Of a stretch of DNA of 64,000 nucleotides, positions 36,990 to 46,713 are shown piece by piece. The notes beneath the pieces were generated by a model. The model worked only from the letters and a program-made list of their open reading frames with translations. It had not been told where the DNA came from and searched no databases. Origin of the DNA: Williamsia sp. DF01-3 (lineage in GTDB: Bacteria; Actinomycetota; Actinomycetes; Mycobacteriales; Mycobacteriaceae); assembly GCF_023051145.1 (NCBI RefSeq), contig NZ_JALKFS010000005.1, positions 186,001 through 250,000 of the forward strand. Direction: 5' to 3'. The position numbers were made by a program, and so were the translations under genes. Within the stretch, counting starts at the first letter, position 1. Every line of letters begins with the position of its first letter.

Positions 36990-38045
36990 TTACCTCTTGG
37001 GGTCCACCAGAACTTTTGCGTGACGACTCTTTCCCGAATCCAGTTCGGCGAACATGGGTACCAGCTCATCGAGGCCGATGGTGCCCGTGTGCAGGGAGCG
37101 CACATCCACCCGGCCGGCGGCGATGAGTGTCATGGCGCCGAGGAAGTCCTCGTGCGAATACGCCAGGGAACCGATCACCGTCAGCTCGCGACTCTGCCAG
37201 TCTCCGTAGCTCACCGAAGAATTGGTACCCGGGTAGCCCAGCAATGCGAGAGTTCCGCCTCGACGGACCAGTTCGGCCGAGGGCTGGAGCAATTCGGCCA
37301 CGCCTGTGCATTCGAAGAGCACATCCGCGCCCAGTCCATCGGTGGCCTCCGCGAGCAGCGCCTTCAGATCGCCCGGCTCGACCACCTCGGTGAACCCCAG
37401 ATCGACGGCCGCCGAGCGCCGAGCGGGCGAAGGCTCGCTCACGATGATCCTGCCGGCACCCGCCACCCTCGCATGCTGGGCGGTGAGCAGACCGATCGGT
37501 CCCGCTCCCTGCACCACCACGGCGGCACCGAGGCGAATACCGGCGCGCTTGACCGCGTGGAAGGTGACGGTGGCCGGCTCCATCAGGGCCGCCTCCTCGT
37601 CGGAGATCGTGTCCGGGATCGGAATGGCCCTGCGCGCAGACACTTTGAGCCTGGTCGCGAACCCGCCGTGCACAGGGGCATCGTCGGTGATCCCGTTGGC
37701 TTCGGCGAACGCGAGGTCGCAGTGAGCCGCATGCCCGGCGCGACATTGAGCGCACTGGCCACACGCCGGCCCGACACCGGCGACCACACGTTGTCCGACC
37801 GAGAGTCCGGTGACCTCCTCACCGACCGCGCTGATCGTGCCCATCCACTCGTGTCCGAAGACGGCAGGCGGCAGGCCGGCGGATGCGTAGCCGTGGGTAT
37901 CGGTGGCGCAGATGCCGCAATAGCCGATGTCCACGACCACGCCGTTCGGCGCTGGGACCGGGTCGGACTCCAGCGCGGTTTCTGCTGTCTGCGGCGCCAC
38001 CATGTGTACGTACTTGTTCTGTCCGTCGGTAACCATGCTTTTCAC
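36990..38045 (-). CDS. zinc-dependent alcohol dehydrogenase (threonine/sorbitol dehydrogenase-like)
   Basis: A 351-residue medium-chain dehydrogenase with CGICATDTHGY and GHEWMG (catalytic zinc) and CGQCAQCRAGHAAHC (structural zinc). QGAGPIGLLTAQHARVAGAGRIIVSE forms the coenzyme fold, with an acidic residue after the strand favouring NAD. GTG 38045 overlaps the upstream LLM stop (GTGA); ATG 38036 is an alternative start. It is the last gene of the six-gene ABC-transporter operon, so it probably oxidises the imported compound or a sugar-like derivative. Confidence 0.93.
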   Translation of the reverse strand: MKSMVTDGQNKYVHMVAPQTAETALESDPVPAPNGVVVDIGYCGICATDTHGYASAGLPPAVFGHEWMGTISAVGEEVTGLSVGQRVVAGVGPACGQCAQCRAGHAAHCDLAFAEANGITDDAPVHGGFATRLKVSARRAIPIPDTISDEEAALMEPATVTFHAVKRAGIRLGAAVVVQGAGPIGLLTAQHARVAGAGRIIVSEPSPARRSAAVDLGFTEVVEPGDLKALLAEATDGLGADVLFECTGVAELLQPSAELVRRGGTLALLGYPGTNSSVSYGDWQSRELTVIGSLAYSHEDFLGAMTLIAAGRVDVRSLHTGTIGLDELVPMFAELDSGKSRHAKVLVDPKR

Positions 38046-39016
38046 TTCCCGCTCATGCGCTCGACCACGGGCGCAAACTGTTCGTAGGCCCTATCGCCGA
38101 TCGTAAAGTAGGAGAATCCGAACTCCTCGCGACGTTGTTCGAGCTGCTCGCAGATGTCATCGACGGACCCGACGAGAGCATGCGGAAATGCCCGGAGCTC
38201 GGGTCGGCTGAAGCCGGTTCGATCGATCAGGGCGTCTTCGGTGATGTCGGTCTTGCCCTCGATCGCCACGAAATAAGCGCCGGTCTCGATCTCGATGTCT
38301 CCGAACCGATCGCCGGCGCCGTCCCGAACCCAGCCCATCTTCTTGTGGGTCTCTTCGACGGTGGAGGTGAGCACACTGTCCGAACCCAGGACACCCGAAC
38401 GGTTGTTGAAGTTGATGCTAACGATGTCGGCGGTCCTACCGGCGAGCGTCAGGACCCGGCGAGCGCCGCCTCCGACCATGATCGGGGGCGCGGTCTCGGG
38501 TACGGGGAGCGGAGCGAACCCCGCGGCCTTGACGATCTTGCCGTCCACGTCGATCTGTTCGCCGCGAAACTGCTGGGCGATGAGTTCGATCGTCTCCTCG
38601 AGACGGTCCACCCGAGATCCCGCCGAAGGGAAATCGATACCCATGGCTTCGTATTCGGCCCCGAGCCATCCCGCTCCCAACCCGATCTCGATCCGGTCGG
38701 GCGCGAACATCGCAAGCGTTGCAGCCTCTTTGGCCAGCACAACCGGTTCGTGGTAGCTGGTGCAGAACATTCGGCACCCCACCTTCAGGGTCTCGGTCAC
38801 CTCGGCCGCGACAGCCATGCTCGTGATCGGGGCCATCGTCACCGGCCGATGGCCGGTGGGGTCCAGGGCAGCGCCCGGTCCGATGTAGTGATCTGAGACG
38901 TGTAGCGCCGAATAGCCCATGTCCTCGACCTTGTGGGCCACGTCGCGCCACTCTTTGCCGGTGTTCGCGCGGTAGACCTGCGCAGCGAATCGAAACGGGC
39001 GGGTCTGGTGTGTCAT
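38042..39016 (-). CDS. LLM-class F420-type oxidoreductase
   Basis: A 324-residue luciferase-like monooxygenase-fold protein starting MTHQTRPFRFAAQVYRA. Features include HVSDHYIGPG, the conserved RIEIGLGAGWLGAEYEAMGI, and PPIMVGGGARRVLTLAGRTADIV. This is the F420-dependent subgroup common in mycolate actinobacteria. ATG 39016 follows GTGGAAG. It overlaps the following alcohol dehydrogenase, and the isomerase-like gene lies 95 bp upstream in the same operon. Unlike the LLM gene at 32703 it is intact. The exact substrate is unknown. Confidence 0.9.
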   Translation of the reverse strand: MTHQTRPFRFAAQVYRANTGKEWRDVAHKVEDMGYSALHVSDHYIGPGAALDPTGHRPVTMAPITSMAVAAEVTETLKVGCRMFCTSYHEPVVLAKEAATLAMFAPDRIEIGLGAGWLGAEYEAMGIDFPSAGSRVDRLEETIELIAQQFRGEQIDVDGKIVKAAGFAPLPVPETAPPIMVGGGARRVLTLAGRTADIVSINFNNRSGVLGSDSVLTSTVEETHKKMGWVRDGAGDRFGDIEIETGAYFVAIEGKTDITEDALIDRTGFSRPELRAFPHALVGSVDDICEQLEQRREEFGFSYFTIGDRAYEQFAPVVERMSGK

Positions 39017-39111
39017 GACTTCCACTTTCGTCCTGTTGTGTGTTTCTGTCGTCCAGATGGGCCGATGGGCTTGTTGGTCTGGTGGCCTGAACGGTCCGGG
39101 GTCGGTTCGGG

Positions 39112-39960
39112 TCAGTGACCCGCAGCTGCCGTTCGGTCACGGTCCAGGTACTCGAAGAGTTCACGAGCAGCGGCACCCAGCTCGGCCGCCCACCCACGGG
39201 GATCGGCGGAGCCGCGGTCAGACGGCGCCTCGACACTGATCGCGGCCGTCGGCGGCAATGCGCGGACCAGATCGGCCAACGGCAGCACCCCCTGACCGGG
39301 CGCCAGCCGGTGCTGGCGCGCTTCGGTGATCGCTGCGTTCTCATCCGTGGCCGGTTCGGCCGAAAGTGCGTCGCACAACTGGCAATAGGGGAACAGGTCC
39401 GGCGACTGCCTTGCGATGTCGTCGATCGGCGTGCCGGCCCGGGCAACGTGCAACGCGTCGAGCAGGATGCCCGAGCCGCCGTCACCCGCGTCGGCCAGGA
39501 AGCGAGCCGCGGCATCCATGTCGCGGACGGCACTGAAGATCATCGGTTCGAGGCAGCACCGCAGACCATGATCGGCGGCGGCAGCCGCGAGTTCACCGAA
39601 CAGCGTGGTCGCCCGCTGGTAGTCGTCGTCGAGAACGGTCACGAGCAAGTACGACGCCGACAAGGCCTGTCCGGCCTCGAGCACATGCATCCAGTCCTCG
39701 CGCGAGCTGCCCGGGTGCAGTTTGATCACCTCGGCATCGAGGACGCGCATTCCGTTGTCGTGCAACGCCTGCCTGGTGTCGCGGAGAAGAGCCGAACCCT
39801 CCAGCAACTGGAACCCGCGGTCTCGTGGTGTCTGTGCCACCCGGAGTCCGACTGCGTTGAAGCCCGCCGCCGCGGCGTTCTCGATGAACTGGGGCGGCGG
39901 CACCTGAATCGCCGAGAGGTGTGACAACGACAGGATTCGTTGCTGTGGAGGCTGTTCCAT
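39112..39960 (-). CDS. sugar phosphate isomerase/epimerase-like TIM barrel
   Basis: A 282-residue xylose-isomerase-like TIM barrel (AP endonuclease family 2 fold). Metal ligands are suggested by LDAEVIKLHPG, CCLEPMIF and GILLDALHVARAG, and by the terminal ISVEAPS. Members include inosose isomerase/dehydratase, tagatose epimerase and hydroxypyruvate isomerase. It lies 91 bp after the substrate-binding protein gene in the ABC operon, which suggests conversion of an imported polyol or sugar-like ring. Confidence 0.85.
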   Translation of the reverse strand: MEQPPQQRILSLSHLSAIQVPPPQFIENAAAAGFNAVGLRVAQTPRDRGFQLLEGSALLRDTRQALHDNGMRVLDAEVIKLHPGSSREDWMHVLEAGQALSASYLLVTVLDDDYQRATTLFGELAAAAADHGLRCCLEPMIFSAVRDMDAAARFLADAGDGGSGILLDALHVARAGTPIDDIARQSPDLFPYCQLCDALSAEPATDENAAITEARQHRLAPGQGVLPLADLVRALPPTAAISVEAPSDRGSADPRGWAAELGAAARELFEYLDRDRTAAAGH

Positions 39961-40051
39961 ACGGGTTCCGATCGTTCGGGCGTCTCACCGGTCGCGCGGA
40001 AGTGCCCGGGGCATGGTGCTCGCCCCGGGCAGTTCCTCACCTACACAGAGA

Positions 40052-41182
40052 TCACTTCTTCCAGAGGGCCTTGAACTGGTCCTGGTAGTCGGCGACTCCG
40101 ACATAGAAGCCGGTCTTGTCGTCGATCACCGCCGATCCGATGTTGTCCTTGTTGAGGAGCTGGGTCGGCAGGAACGCATCGTCGGCGGGCTTCAGGTCGT
40201 CGCCGTTGAACGAGCGGGCCAGCATGTCCAGTACGCGCCATCCGAGGATCTGCACGGGGAAACCGACCCACACGCTGTTGTCACCGTCTTCGAGCGACTT
40301 CAGGTTGTCCGGTGTGGGGGTCTGACCGGCAAAGGTCACCTGGTCTTGCAGGCCGGCACCGCGCAGTGCAGCGTCCACACCGAGCACGAGGTCACCGAAC
40401 GAGAAGACCGCGTAGTTGATGTTCGGGTCTCTCTGCAGCGTGCTGACCACGCTCTGAGGGGTCTTGGTACCGAGGTCGGTGACCTGCTGATTGACCATCT
40501 CCACCTTGCAGCCCGGGCACTGCGCCTTCATCTGCGCGGTGAAGGCATCGGTGAAGACGTTGAGGATCGGGTAATCGGTGATCGTGAAGACCGCGACGTT
40601 CGCATCGCCTTCACTGTCGACGACAACCTGGCTGGCCACCATCTTTCCCCACTCCTGCACCTGCGCAGTTCCATCCAAGGATGTGGAGATCACGCCGGGG
40701 ATCGGCTCGTCACCGACACTGTCGGCGATCACGGTGATCCCGGCCGCCTTCGCGGACTCGATCTGCTTGCTCAGCATCGACACCGGGGTGCCGGAGAAGT
40801 GGATGGCATCCGGCTTCAGCGCAATGGCCTGATCCATCGCCTTGGGTGCGGCCTCTGCGTCGGTTCCCATGATGATCCGCTGGTACCGCCAGCCGAGCAG
40901 ATCGGCAGCCTGCTGGATGGCGTCGTCCTTGGCACTCGAGATCGGTTGCGGGGTCTCGATGCTGATGACGTACTTGCCCGCTTCGGGGGCTTTGCTCAGC
41001 GGGGTGTCGAGCACGAGGTTGGTCGGCGCGGCCTCGTACTGATCGGTCACCGCCTGCGCGGCGGCGATGTCTGCCGGCTGGCTGGAGCCGCCGTCGTCGC
41101 TGCTGCTACACGCGGTGGCGAGCAGACTCGCGGAGACAACGGCAACGAACGCCTTTGTCCAGGTTGTCGTTTTCACATGCAT
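40052..41182 (-). CDS. ABC transporter sugar-type substrate-binding lipoprotein
   Basis: A 376-residue lipoprotein with lipobox LLATAC (Cys25), then a type-1 periplasmic-binding fold (Peripla_BP_4, RbsB-like): ISIETPQPISSAKDDAIQQAADLLGWRY, IALKPDAIHFSGTP, DANVAVFTITDYPILNVF. It should capture the substrate outside the cell for the permease and ATPase encoded just upstream on the same strand. The ligand cannot be read from sequence; members of this group bind sugars, polyols, autoinducer-2 and purines. Confidence 0.93.
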   Translation of the reverse strand: MHVKTTTWTKAFVAVVSASLLATACSSSDDGGSSQPADIAAAQAVTDQYEAAPTNLVLDTPLSKAPEAGKYVISIETPQPISSAKDDAIQQAADLLGWRYQRIIMGTDAEAAPKAMDQAIALKPDAIHFSGTPVSMLSKQIESAKAAGITVIADSVGDEPIPGVISTSLDGTAQVQEWGKMVASQVVVDSEGDANVAVFTITDYPILNVFTDAFTAQMKAQCPGCKVEMVNQQVTDLGTKTPQSVVSTLQRDPNINYAVFSFGDLVLGVDAALRGAGLQDQVTFAGQTPTPDNLKSLEDGDNSVWVGFPVQILGWRVLDMLARSFNGDDLKPADDAFLPTQLLNKDNIGSAVIDDKTGFYVGVADYQDQFKALWKK

Positions 41183-41238
41183 TCCTTTCGAGGGGTGGCC
41201 GATAGGCCGGGTGGAGAAGACGTTCGGAGACCGGGCCG

Positions 41239-42260
41239 TCAGGCGCGACGGGCGGTACGGGCCGCCAGGGCGACGGCGACGATGAGGGCGAGACCGTTGA
41301 AGAGGTCGTTGACGTAGCTGGGCGCACCTGCGAGCTGCAACCCCTTGACGCCCGTCGCCAGGAGGTAGATGGCGATCAGCGTGCCGAGCACGTTGACTCT
41401 TCCGGCCCGGATCTGAGTGGAACCGAGGAACACCGCGGAGAACGCCGGCAACAGATAGGAGGGTCCGATGTCAGGTGCGGCGGTCCCCAGTTTGGCAGCC
41501 AGGATGACACCGGTGAGGGCCGCGACGGTCGCCGAGGTGACCAACGCGCCGAACATGATTCGTTCCACCCGTAGTCCGGCGAGCCTGGCCGCCTGGCGAT
41601 TGCCACCGGTGGCGTACAGGTACCGGCCGAGGGGAGTCTTTTCCAAGATCACGTACATCACGGCGGCGACGGCGATCATGTAGAAGAACGGAAGGGGCAG
41701 TCCGAGAAAGGGCTTGCTGCCCAGATCGAGGAAGCCGTCGGTGAAGCCCTCGGTGATCTGCTTTCCGTCGGTGACCCAATATGTGCCTGCCAGAAGGATG
41801 CTGGACATACCAAGGGTCGCGATGAAGGAGTCGACGTGGAGTTTGACCACCACGAACCCGTTGACCGCACCGATCAGGGCCCCGCAGAGCAAGGTGGTGA
41901 TGATCGCGATCGGTGCACTGATCCCCTTGGACAACTGGTACGAGACCATCGCCACCGAGAAGCCCATCACGCCGGCGATCGAGAGGTCGAAGACTCCCGC
42001 CGCCAGGGGAACGATCAATCCGATCGCCAACATAGCGGTGATCGCCTGGTCGCCGGCGATGATCCGGAAGTTGCCCTCGGTCATGAACGTGTCGGGGATC
42101 CAGATCGCGAACAGCACGATGATGGCAACCCACACATAGATTCCGCTGAACCGGTCGAGACCGAGGTTGATCTTGCGCTTGCCGCGCCCGGCTTGATGAC
42201 CGCCCGTGGGCGGTGGACCCTTGGTGATGTCGCCGTCTCTTCAGGGGATTGTGTTGTCAT
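41239..42260 (-). CDS. ABC transporter permease (RbsC-like), N-terminus apparently frameshifted
   Basis: From GTG 42135 downward there is an intact 298-residue permease of the branched-chain/sugar type (VGIDLS-like region AAGVFDLSIAGVMGFSVAMVSY; LYATGGNRQAARLAGLRVERI). Family-like sequence continues upstream in the same frame (KINLGLDRFSGIYVWVAIIV), but no start exists before a stop. A good start, ATG 42260 after GAAAGGAACACC, opens MTTQSPEETATSP in another frame. One inserted base near 42220-42240 would join the two to about 338 residues. Either the protein starts at 42135, or the sequence has an error there. Confidence 0.85.
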
Positions 42261-42365
42261 GGTGTTCCTTTCACCGACGTGGTGCCCGGAGGTAGAGGAG
42301 GTGTCGCTGCGGCGGATCGGGCATCGGGTCCGCTGCGATGCCGCGAGACGGCGGCCGCGGAGGGC

Positions 42366-43886
42366 TCAGGACTCGGCGAGTGCGGGCTTCTTGAGAGTGG
42401 AGGCGGTCAGTCGATCGGGTTCGATGCGCGGCCGGCGCAGATCGTCCACGACCCGTCCGGCGGACAGGACGATCACGCGGTCGCACAGCCTCGTCAATTC
42501 ACCGTGGTCGGTGGAGACCACCAGGACGGCGGCACCCTTCTCCGCGGCGTCGTCGATCAGCGCATGGATGTCGGCTTTGGCGCCGATGTCGACCCCTTGG
42601 GTGGGCTCGTCGAGTAGGAGTACACGCGGATTGCGCCGCAGCCAGCGTGCCAGCATGACCTTCTGCTGGTTGCCACCGCTGAGGGTGCCGAGGGCCCGCT
42701 CGGTGTCACCGGTTGGGCGTACCCCGAGGCGTTCGAGCCACGTTGCGACATCGGACTTCTCACGTCCTGCACGGAGCCAGCCACCGCTGGTGTACGCCCA
42801 CGGGTCGGCCACGGACACGTTCTCGCGCAACGATGCGGTCGCGAACGCGGCGTTGCTGAGACGTTCGGCGGGAACACAGCCCATCCCTGCCGACATCGCG
42901 AGATCGGGACGGCCCTGCTCGATGACCTTGCCATCGACAGTCACCGCGCCTGCGCGGCTCTCGCCGCCGAACAGCGCCGGGACGATGTGTTCGCGGCCCG
43001 AACCGGTGATCCCGGCGATTCCGAGGACCTCTCCGGGATGGATCGCAAAGCTGAGCTCGTGTGCGGCACCACAGGTGAGTGCATCGACCTCGAGCGCAGG
43101 CGCTCCGGCATGTGTTGTCTCTTCGGGCTCGGCGAGGAACTCCTCGACTCGGCGGCCGATCATCAGTTCCACCAGACCGGGTTCATCGAGCCCCTCGAGG
43201 GGGCGTGTGGTGACGACTTTGCCATCGCGCATCACGGTGACGCTGTCGCACAGCGAGAACACCTCTCCGAGGTGGTGCGAGACGAACAGTACGGCCACAC
43301 CGCGGTCGCGGATCTTTCGGACCAGGTCGAACAATCGAACCGCCTCGGCCGCAGGCAGATTGGCGGTCGGTTCGTCGAGCACGAGAATGTGGGTGTCGCC
43401 GCTGCGGCCCTGGACCGCGCGTGCGACGGCCAGCATGGTCCGCTCGCTCATGGTGAGCGCACCGGCCAGTTTCTTGAGGTTCAGGTCGAACCCGAGTTCT
43501 GCGAGCGCTTCCTTGGCCTGGGCCCGTTCTGCGCGGTTGTCGATGGTACCGACCGCAGTGCGCTTGTAACCGTGGCCCAGAGCGAGGTTGTCGACGACAT
43601 CCAGACTCTCGACGAGGCCCAGTTCTTGGTGCACAAAACGCAGCCCGGCCGCCTCCCCACCACCGGGGACTCCGAGGTGCAGCTCATTTCCCGCCACGGT
43701 GATCTTCGCACCGTGGTCCGGATCATGGTATCCGGCAAGAACTTTGATCAGTGTCGACTTGCCGCACCCGTTTTGCCCCACCAGTCCACGGATTTCGCCG
43801 GGGGCAAGCGAGAGATCGACACCATCGAGGGCTCGTTGGCCGCCGAAAGTCTTCGAGAGGCCGCTGATGCTGAGCGCGTCTGTCAT
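42366..43886 (-). CDS. ABC transporter ATP-binding protein (RbsA/MglA-like, two domains)
   Basis: A 506-residue double ATPase. The N-terminal domain has Walker A GQNGCGKST (37-45), a non-canonical signature around LTMSERTML and Walker B ILVLDEPTANL. The C-terminal domain has a degenerate first motif (AGITGSGREHI), signature LSGGNQQKV and Walker B VLLLDEPTQGVD, as usual for RbsA/MglA proteins. It is the first gene of the operon running leftward to the permease, binding protein, isomerase-like protein, LLM and alcohol dehydrogenase. A putative operator lies 62 bp upstream. Confidence 0.95.
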   Translation of the reverse strand: MTDALSISGLSKTFGGQRALDGVDLSLAPGEIRGLVGQNGCGKSTLIKVLAGYHDPDHGAKITVAGNELHLGVPGGGEAAGLRFVHQELGLVESLDVVDNLALGHGYKRTAVGTIDNRAERAQAKEALAELGFDLNLKKLAGALTMSERTMLAVARAVQGRSGDTHILVLDEPTANLPAAEAVRLFDLVRKIRDRGVAVLFVSHHLGEVFSLCDSVTVMRDGKVVTTRPLEGLDEPGLVELMIGRRVEEFLAEPEETTHAGAPALEVDALTCGAAHELSFAIHPGEVLGIAGITGSGREHIVPALFGGESRAGAVTVDGKVIEQGRPDLAMSAGMGCVPAERLSNAAFATASLRENVSVADPWAYTSGGWLRAGREKSDVATWLERLGVRPTGDTERALGTLSGGNQQKVMLARWLRRNPRVLLLDEPTQGVDIGAKADIHALIDDAAEKGAAVLVVSTDHGELTRLCDRVIVLSAGRVVDDLRRPRIEPDRLTASTLKKPALAES

Positions 43887-43947
43887 GTTGGCCTACCTAC
43901 GTGAGGAGAGTTACTTGAACATCACTTGTGTTACCTGGATCATAGTG

Positions 43948-43959
43948 AAGTATGTACAT
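43948..43959. promoter_or_regulatory. putative FadR-type operator, copy D
   Basis: AAGTATGTACAT differs at one of twelve bases from copies A and B. It lies in the 242-bp gap between the divergent ABC operon and VOC gene. A related but weaker ACATGTATCTACAG stretch is at 44070-44083. Confidence 0.45.
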
Positions 43960-44128
43960 GGATATGTCCAGCGTTTGCGCAATTTGTTATTTTCGGCTCT
44001 GACCGGCAGATTCATGCACACTGCGGCGGTTGTCCCGCGCCACCGCCGTCAACCCGATGTCATCGAGACAACATGTATCTACAGTCAGATAGAAGTTACC
44101 GAGCGGTAGAGGAGAGGTGACCTTCTAT

Positions 44129-44647
44129 ATGGACGTCCAACTGGGGACCGTCGTGCAAATCGCCTACATGGTGGACGATGTCGCGTCCGCTGCCGAGGAC
44201 TTCGCGGCGCGGCTCGGCGCAGGGCCCTTTTTCGTGCGTCGCAACCGCATCACCGGCGCCCTGGGCCCCGACGGCGCGCCGGGCGCTTTCGACCACTCAT
44301 CCGCCTACGGCCAGTGGGGTCGCCTACAGATCGAACTGGTGCAGACCCACACCGCGGAGCCCGCGGCGTTCGCGGCCACCACCTCCGTCCGGAACAGCAT
44401 CCACCACGTCGCGGTCATGGTGGAGTCGTTCGCCGAGCAACAGCGCGTGTACGCCGAATCAGGTTGGCCGGCACTACTTTCTGCAACCACCCCGAACGGC
44501 AACGACTTCGCGTTTCACGATGCCCGTCCGCAACTGGGCCACCTGGTGGAGATCTACGAACCCAGACCGTCCATCCTGCGCCTGTATCGGACGGTCGCCG
44601 ATGCCGCCGTGAACTGGGACGGCACCGACCCCGTGCGCCAGATGTGA
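44129..44647 (+). CDS. VOC/glyoxalase-superfamily protein (methylmalonyl-CoA epimerase-like)
   Basis: A 172-residue vicinal-oxygen-chelate protein. VVQIAYMVDDVASAAEDFAARLGAGPFFV starts the first repeat, IHHVAVMVESFAEQQRVYAESG the second, and GHLVEIYEP supplies the terminal metal-ligand Glu. Related proteins are annotated as methylmalonyl-CoA epimerase or dioxygenase-like. ATG 44129 follows GGAGAGG; GTG 44117 overlaps that site. It is divergent from the ABC operon and convergent with the SnoaL gene, with no gap between the stops. Confidence 0.85.
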   Translation: MDVQLGTVVQIAYMVDDVASAAEDFAARLGAGPFFVRRNRITGALGPDGAPGAFDHSSAYGQWGRLQIELVQTHTAEPAAFAATTSVRNSIHHVAVMVESFAEQQRVYAESGWPALLSATTPNGNDFAFHDARPQLGHLVEIYEPRPSILRLYRTVADAAVNWDGTDPVRQM

Positions 44648-45121
44648 TCAGGCGGCCGCCAGCAGTTCGGCTGCCCGATCCCGGGCGAGGGCGAGAACCT
44701 GCGGATTGCCCGAGTTCCACAGCACCGTGAGCCGTTTGCTCCGGATCTTCCACTCTCCGCCAACCCGCACCACCCCGTCGGTGTAGTAGCCGCCGATGGT
44801 GAACATCGAGTCTCCGGAGGTGTTGGGCAGGACGTGCTCGGCCCGTACGTAGGAGGTCACGGTGCCCTCCTCGCCGTCGATGTCGATGTCGAGGTTCGAC
44901 AGGAAGTGCTGGGATGCAGCGAGTCCCGGGAACAGCATTCGTCCGCGCTGCACCCAGTCCTCGGCGCGAAAGCGGCCTTCGTTCCCGGCGCGATAGCTCG
45001 TGTAGTCGATGTCGATCTCATCGGTGAACACAGAGCGGTACAAATCCCAGTCCCGCAGGTCGATACCCCGCGCGAACCTTGCCATCAAGCGGGTGATCTC
45101 CACATGGGCTGTCTCGGTCAT
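44648..45121 (-). CDS. SnoaL-like (NTF2-fold) protein
   Basis: A 157-residue SnoaL_4/NTF2-fold protein: LMARFARGIDLRDWDLYRSVFTDEIDIDYTSY, then SQHFLSNLDIDIDGEEGTVTSYVRAEH. Members are small dehydratases, isomerases or hydrolases acting on polyketides, steroids and terpenoids. ATG 45121 follows AAGGAACC; an upstream GTG at 45139 is less likely. It lies 57 bp downstream of the aldehyde dehydrogenase on the same strand and probably belongs to its transcript. Confidence 0.85.
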   Translation of the reverse strand: MTETAHVEITRLMARFARGIDLRDWDLYRSVFTDEIDIDYTSYRAGNEGRFRAEDWVQRGRMLFPGLAASQHFLSNLDIDIDGEEGTVTSYVRAEHVLPNTSGDSMFTIGGYYTDGVVRVGGEWKIRSKRLTVLWNSGNPQVLALARDRAAELLAAA

Positions 45122-45178
45122 GGTCGGTTCCTTGTCCACATGTTCGTTGAGGTGAGCGGGTTCGTTCAGGGCAGCGGG

Positions 45179-46612
45179 TCAGCTACGCAGCTGGAGCGAG
45201 ATCTTCTCGAAATACTCCTCGAGTCCATCGGGGCCGAGTTCACGTCCGATGCCCGATTTCTTCATGCCACCGAACGGGGCCATGGCGTTGAACCGGCCTC
45301 CGTTGATCGAGACCTGTCCGGTACGCAGACGCCTGGCGATTGCGATGGCCGCGTCGTCGTCCGCCGCGAACACCGCACCTGACAATCCGTACTCCGAATC
45401 GTTGGTGATCGCGACGGCGTCGTCGATGTCTTGATAGGTGAGGACGGCAAGCACCGGGCCGAACACTTCGTCCCTCGCGATAGGGGTGTTGTTGTCCACG
45501 CGACTGACCACCGTCGGACGCACGAAGTAGCCCGACCGCAGTCGTTCATCGAGCCCGTCCACGTCGCCGGGGCCGCCCACCAGGAACGTCGCGTCCGCCG
45601 GCACGTCCGCGAGATGTTTGAGCACCGACTGCTGCTGGTCCTGTGAGGCCATCGGTCCCACATCGACCGTTTCGTCGAGTGGGTCGCCGATCGTCTGAGA
45701 GCCGACCAGTTCCACCAGTCGCCGCTCCACCTCGTCGAGCCGATCGGCCGGGACGAGCAACCGGGTGGTGGCCGTACAGGTCTGGCCGTTGTTGACATAG
45801 CAGCTACGAACAGCGGCGTTCAGCGCCGCGTCCATGTCCGCATCAGGGGCCACGATGAACGCCGATTTCCCTCCCAACTCGAGTGTCACTTTCTTGATTC
45901 CAGCTGCAGCCAGCTGACCGACTCGAGCTCCTGCAGATGTCGACCCGGTGAGACTCACCAGATCGACGTCCGGGTGCCCGGCGAGCCGTTCGCCGACGCG
46001 GCCACCAGAACCCGACACCACGTTGAGGACGCCGCGTGGCAATCCGATGGCGTCAGCGATGTCGGCGACCACAAAGGCAGCAAGCGGAGCAACGCTGCTG
46101 GGCTTGACCACGGTGGTGCACCCAGCCGCGATCGCCGGCGCGACCTTGGCCGCCAGTTGGTACAGGGGGTAGTTCCACGGAGTGATCGCACCGACCACAC
46201 CTGCGGGAACCTTGAGGATCAACGACGTTCCGCGCCGTTCTTCCATCGGGAGTGTCTCGAGGACGTCGGCCATCGATCGGAAGATCGTCACGCCCAGGCC
46301 CACCTGCACGCTCCGTGACCGTGCGATCGGTGTTCCGACCTCTCGCGCCATCGTCTCGGCCAACTCGTCCTCGCGCTGCTGGAGTTCGTCGGCGAAGCGT
46401 CGGAGCAGCGCAACGCGGTCGGCCACCGGCGATTGCGACCACGACGGGAACGCCCTTTTTGCCGCTGCCACCGCAGCGTCGACATCAGCTTCTGTGCCTG
46501 CAGGGACGCGGGCCAACAGGCCGCCGGTGGCAGCCTCGAAGACGTCGATCGTGCCTCCACCGTCCGACGGCACCCACGTGCCGTCGATATAGAGCTCGGT
46601 GCGATCGTCCAT
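45179..46612 (-). CDS. NAD(P)-dependent aldehyde dehydrogenase
   Basis: A 477-residue aldehyde dehydrogenase. The Rossmann region has TPWNYPLYQLAAKVAPAIAAGCTTVVKPS, the general base Glu is in VTLELGGKSAF, and the catalytic Cys in NNGQTCTATTR. The C-terminal EVFGPVLAV is typical. ATG 46612 follows GGAGG; a longer in-frame start at 46663 has no ribosome site. It should oxidise the pathway aldehyde to the acid activated by the CoA ligase at 20749. It is divergent from the PPDK-like operon, with operator copy B between them. Confidence 0.95.
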   Translation of the reverse strand: MDDRTELYIDGTWVPSDGGGTIDVFEAATGGLLARVPAGTEADVDAAVAAAKRAFPSWSQSPVADRVALLRRFADELQQREDELAETMAREVGTPIARSRSVQVGLGVTIFRSMADVLETLPMEERRGTSLILKVPAGVVGAITPWNYPLYQLAAKVAPAIAAGCTTVVKPSSVAPLAAFVVADIADAIGLPRGVLNVVSGSGGRVGERLAGHPDVDLVSLTGSTSAGARVGQLAAAGIKKVTLELGGKSAFIVAPDADMDAALNAAVRSCYVNNGQTCTATTRLLVPADRLDEVERRLVELVGSQTIGDPLDETVDVGPMASQDQQQSVLKHLADVPADATFLVGGPGDVDGLDERLRSGYFVRPTVVSRVDNNTPIARDEVFGPVLAVLTYQDIDDAVAITNDSEYGLSGAVFAADDDAAIAIARRLRTGQVSINGGRFNAMAPFGGMKKSGIGRELGPDGLEEYFEKISLQLRS

Positions 46613-46713
46613 TCTGGGCGCCTCCACTTCGTCGTGCGATGAACACCGAGTGGCGACCATCACAGCCAGCGTAAACTACTTTGCGGATTCGGTGTCAAGT
46701 AACTCTTCAGTTT

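Noticed and set aside
43908-46705. 11-bp match GAGTTACTTGA (43908-43918) with its reverse complement at 46695-46705
   Set aside because: Both lie in catabolic promoter regions, but their orientations relative to the genes differ and no third copy was found, so it may be chance.
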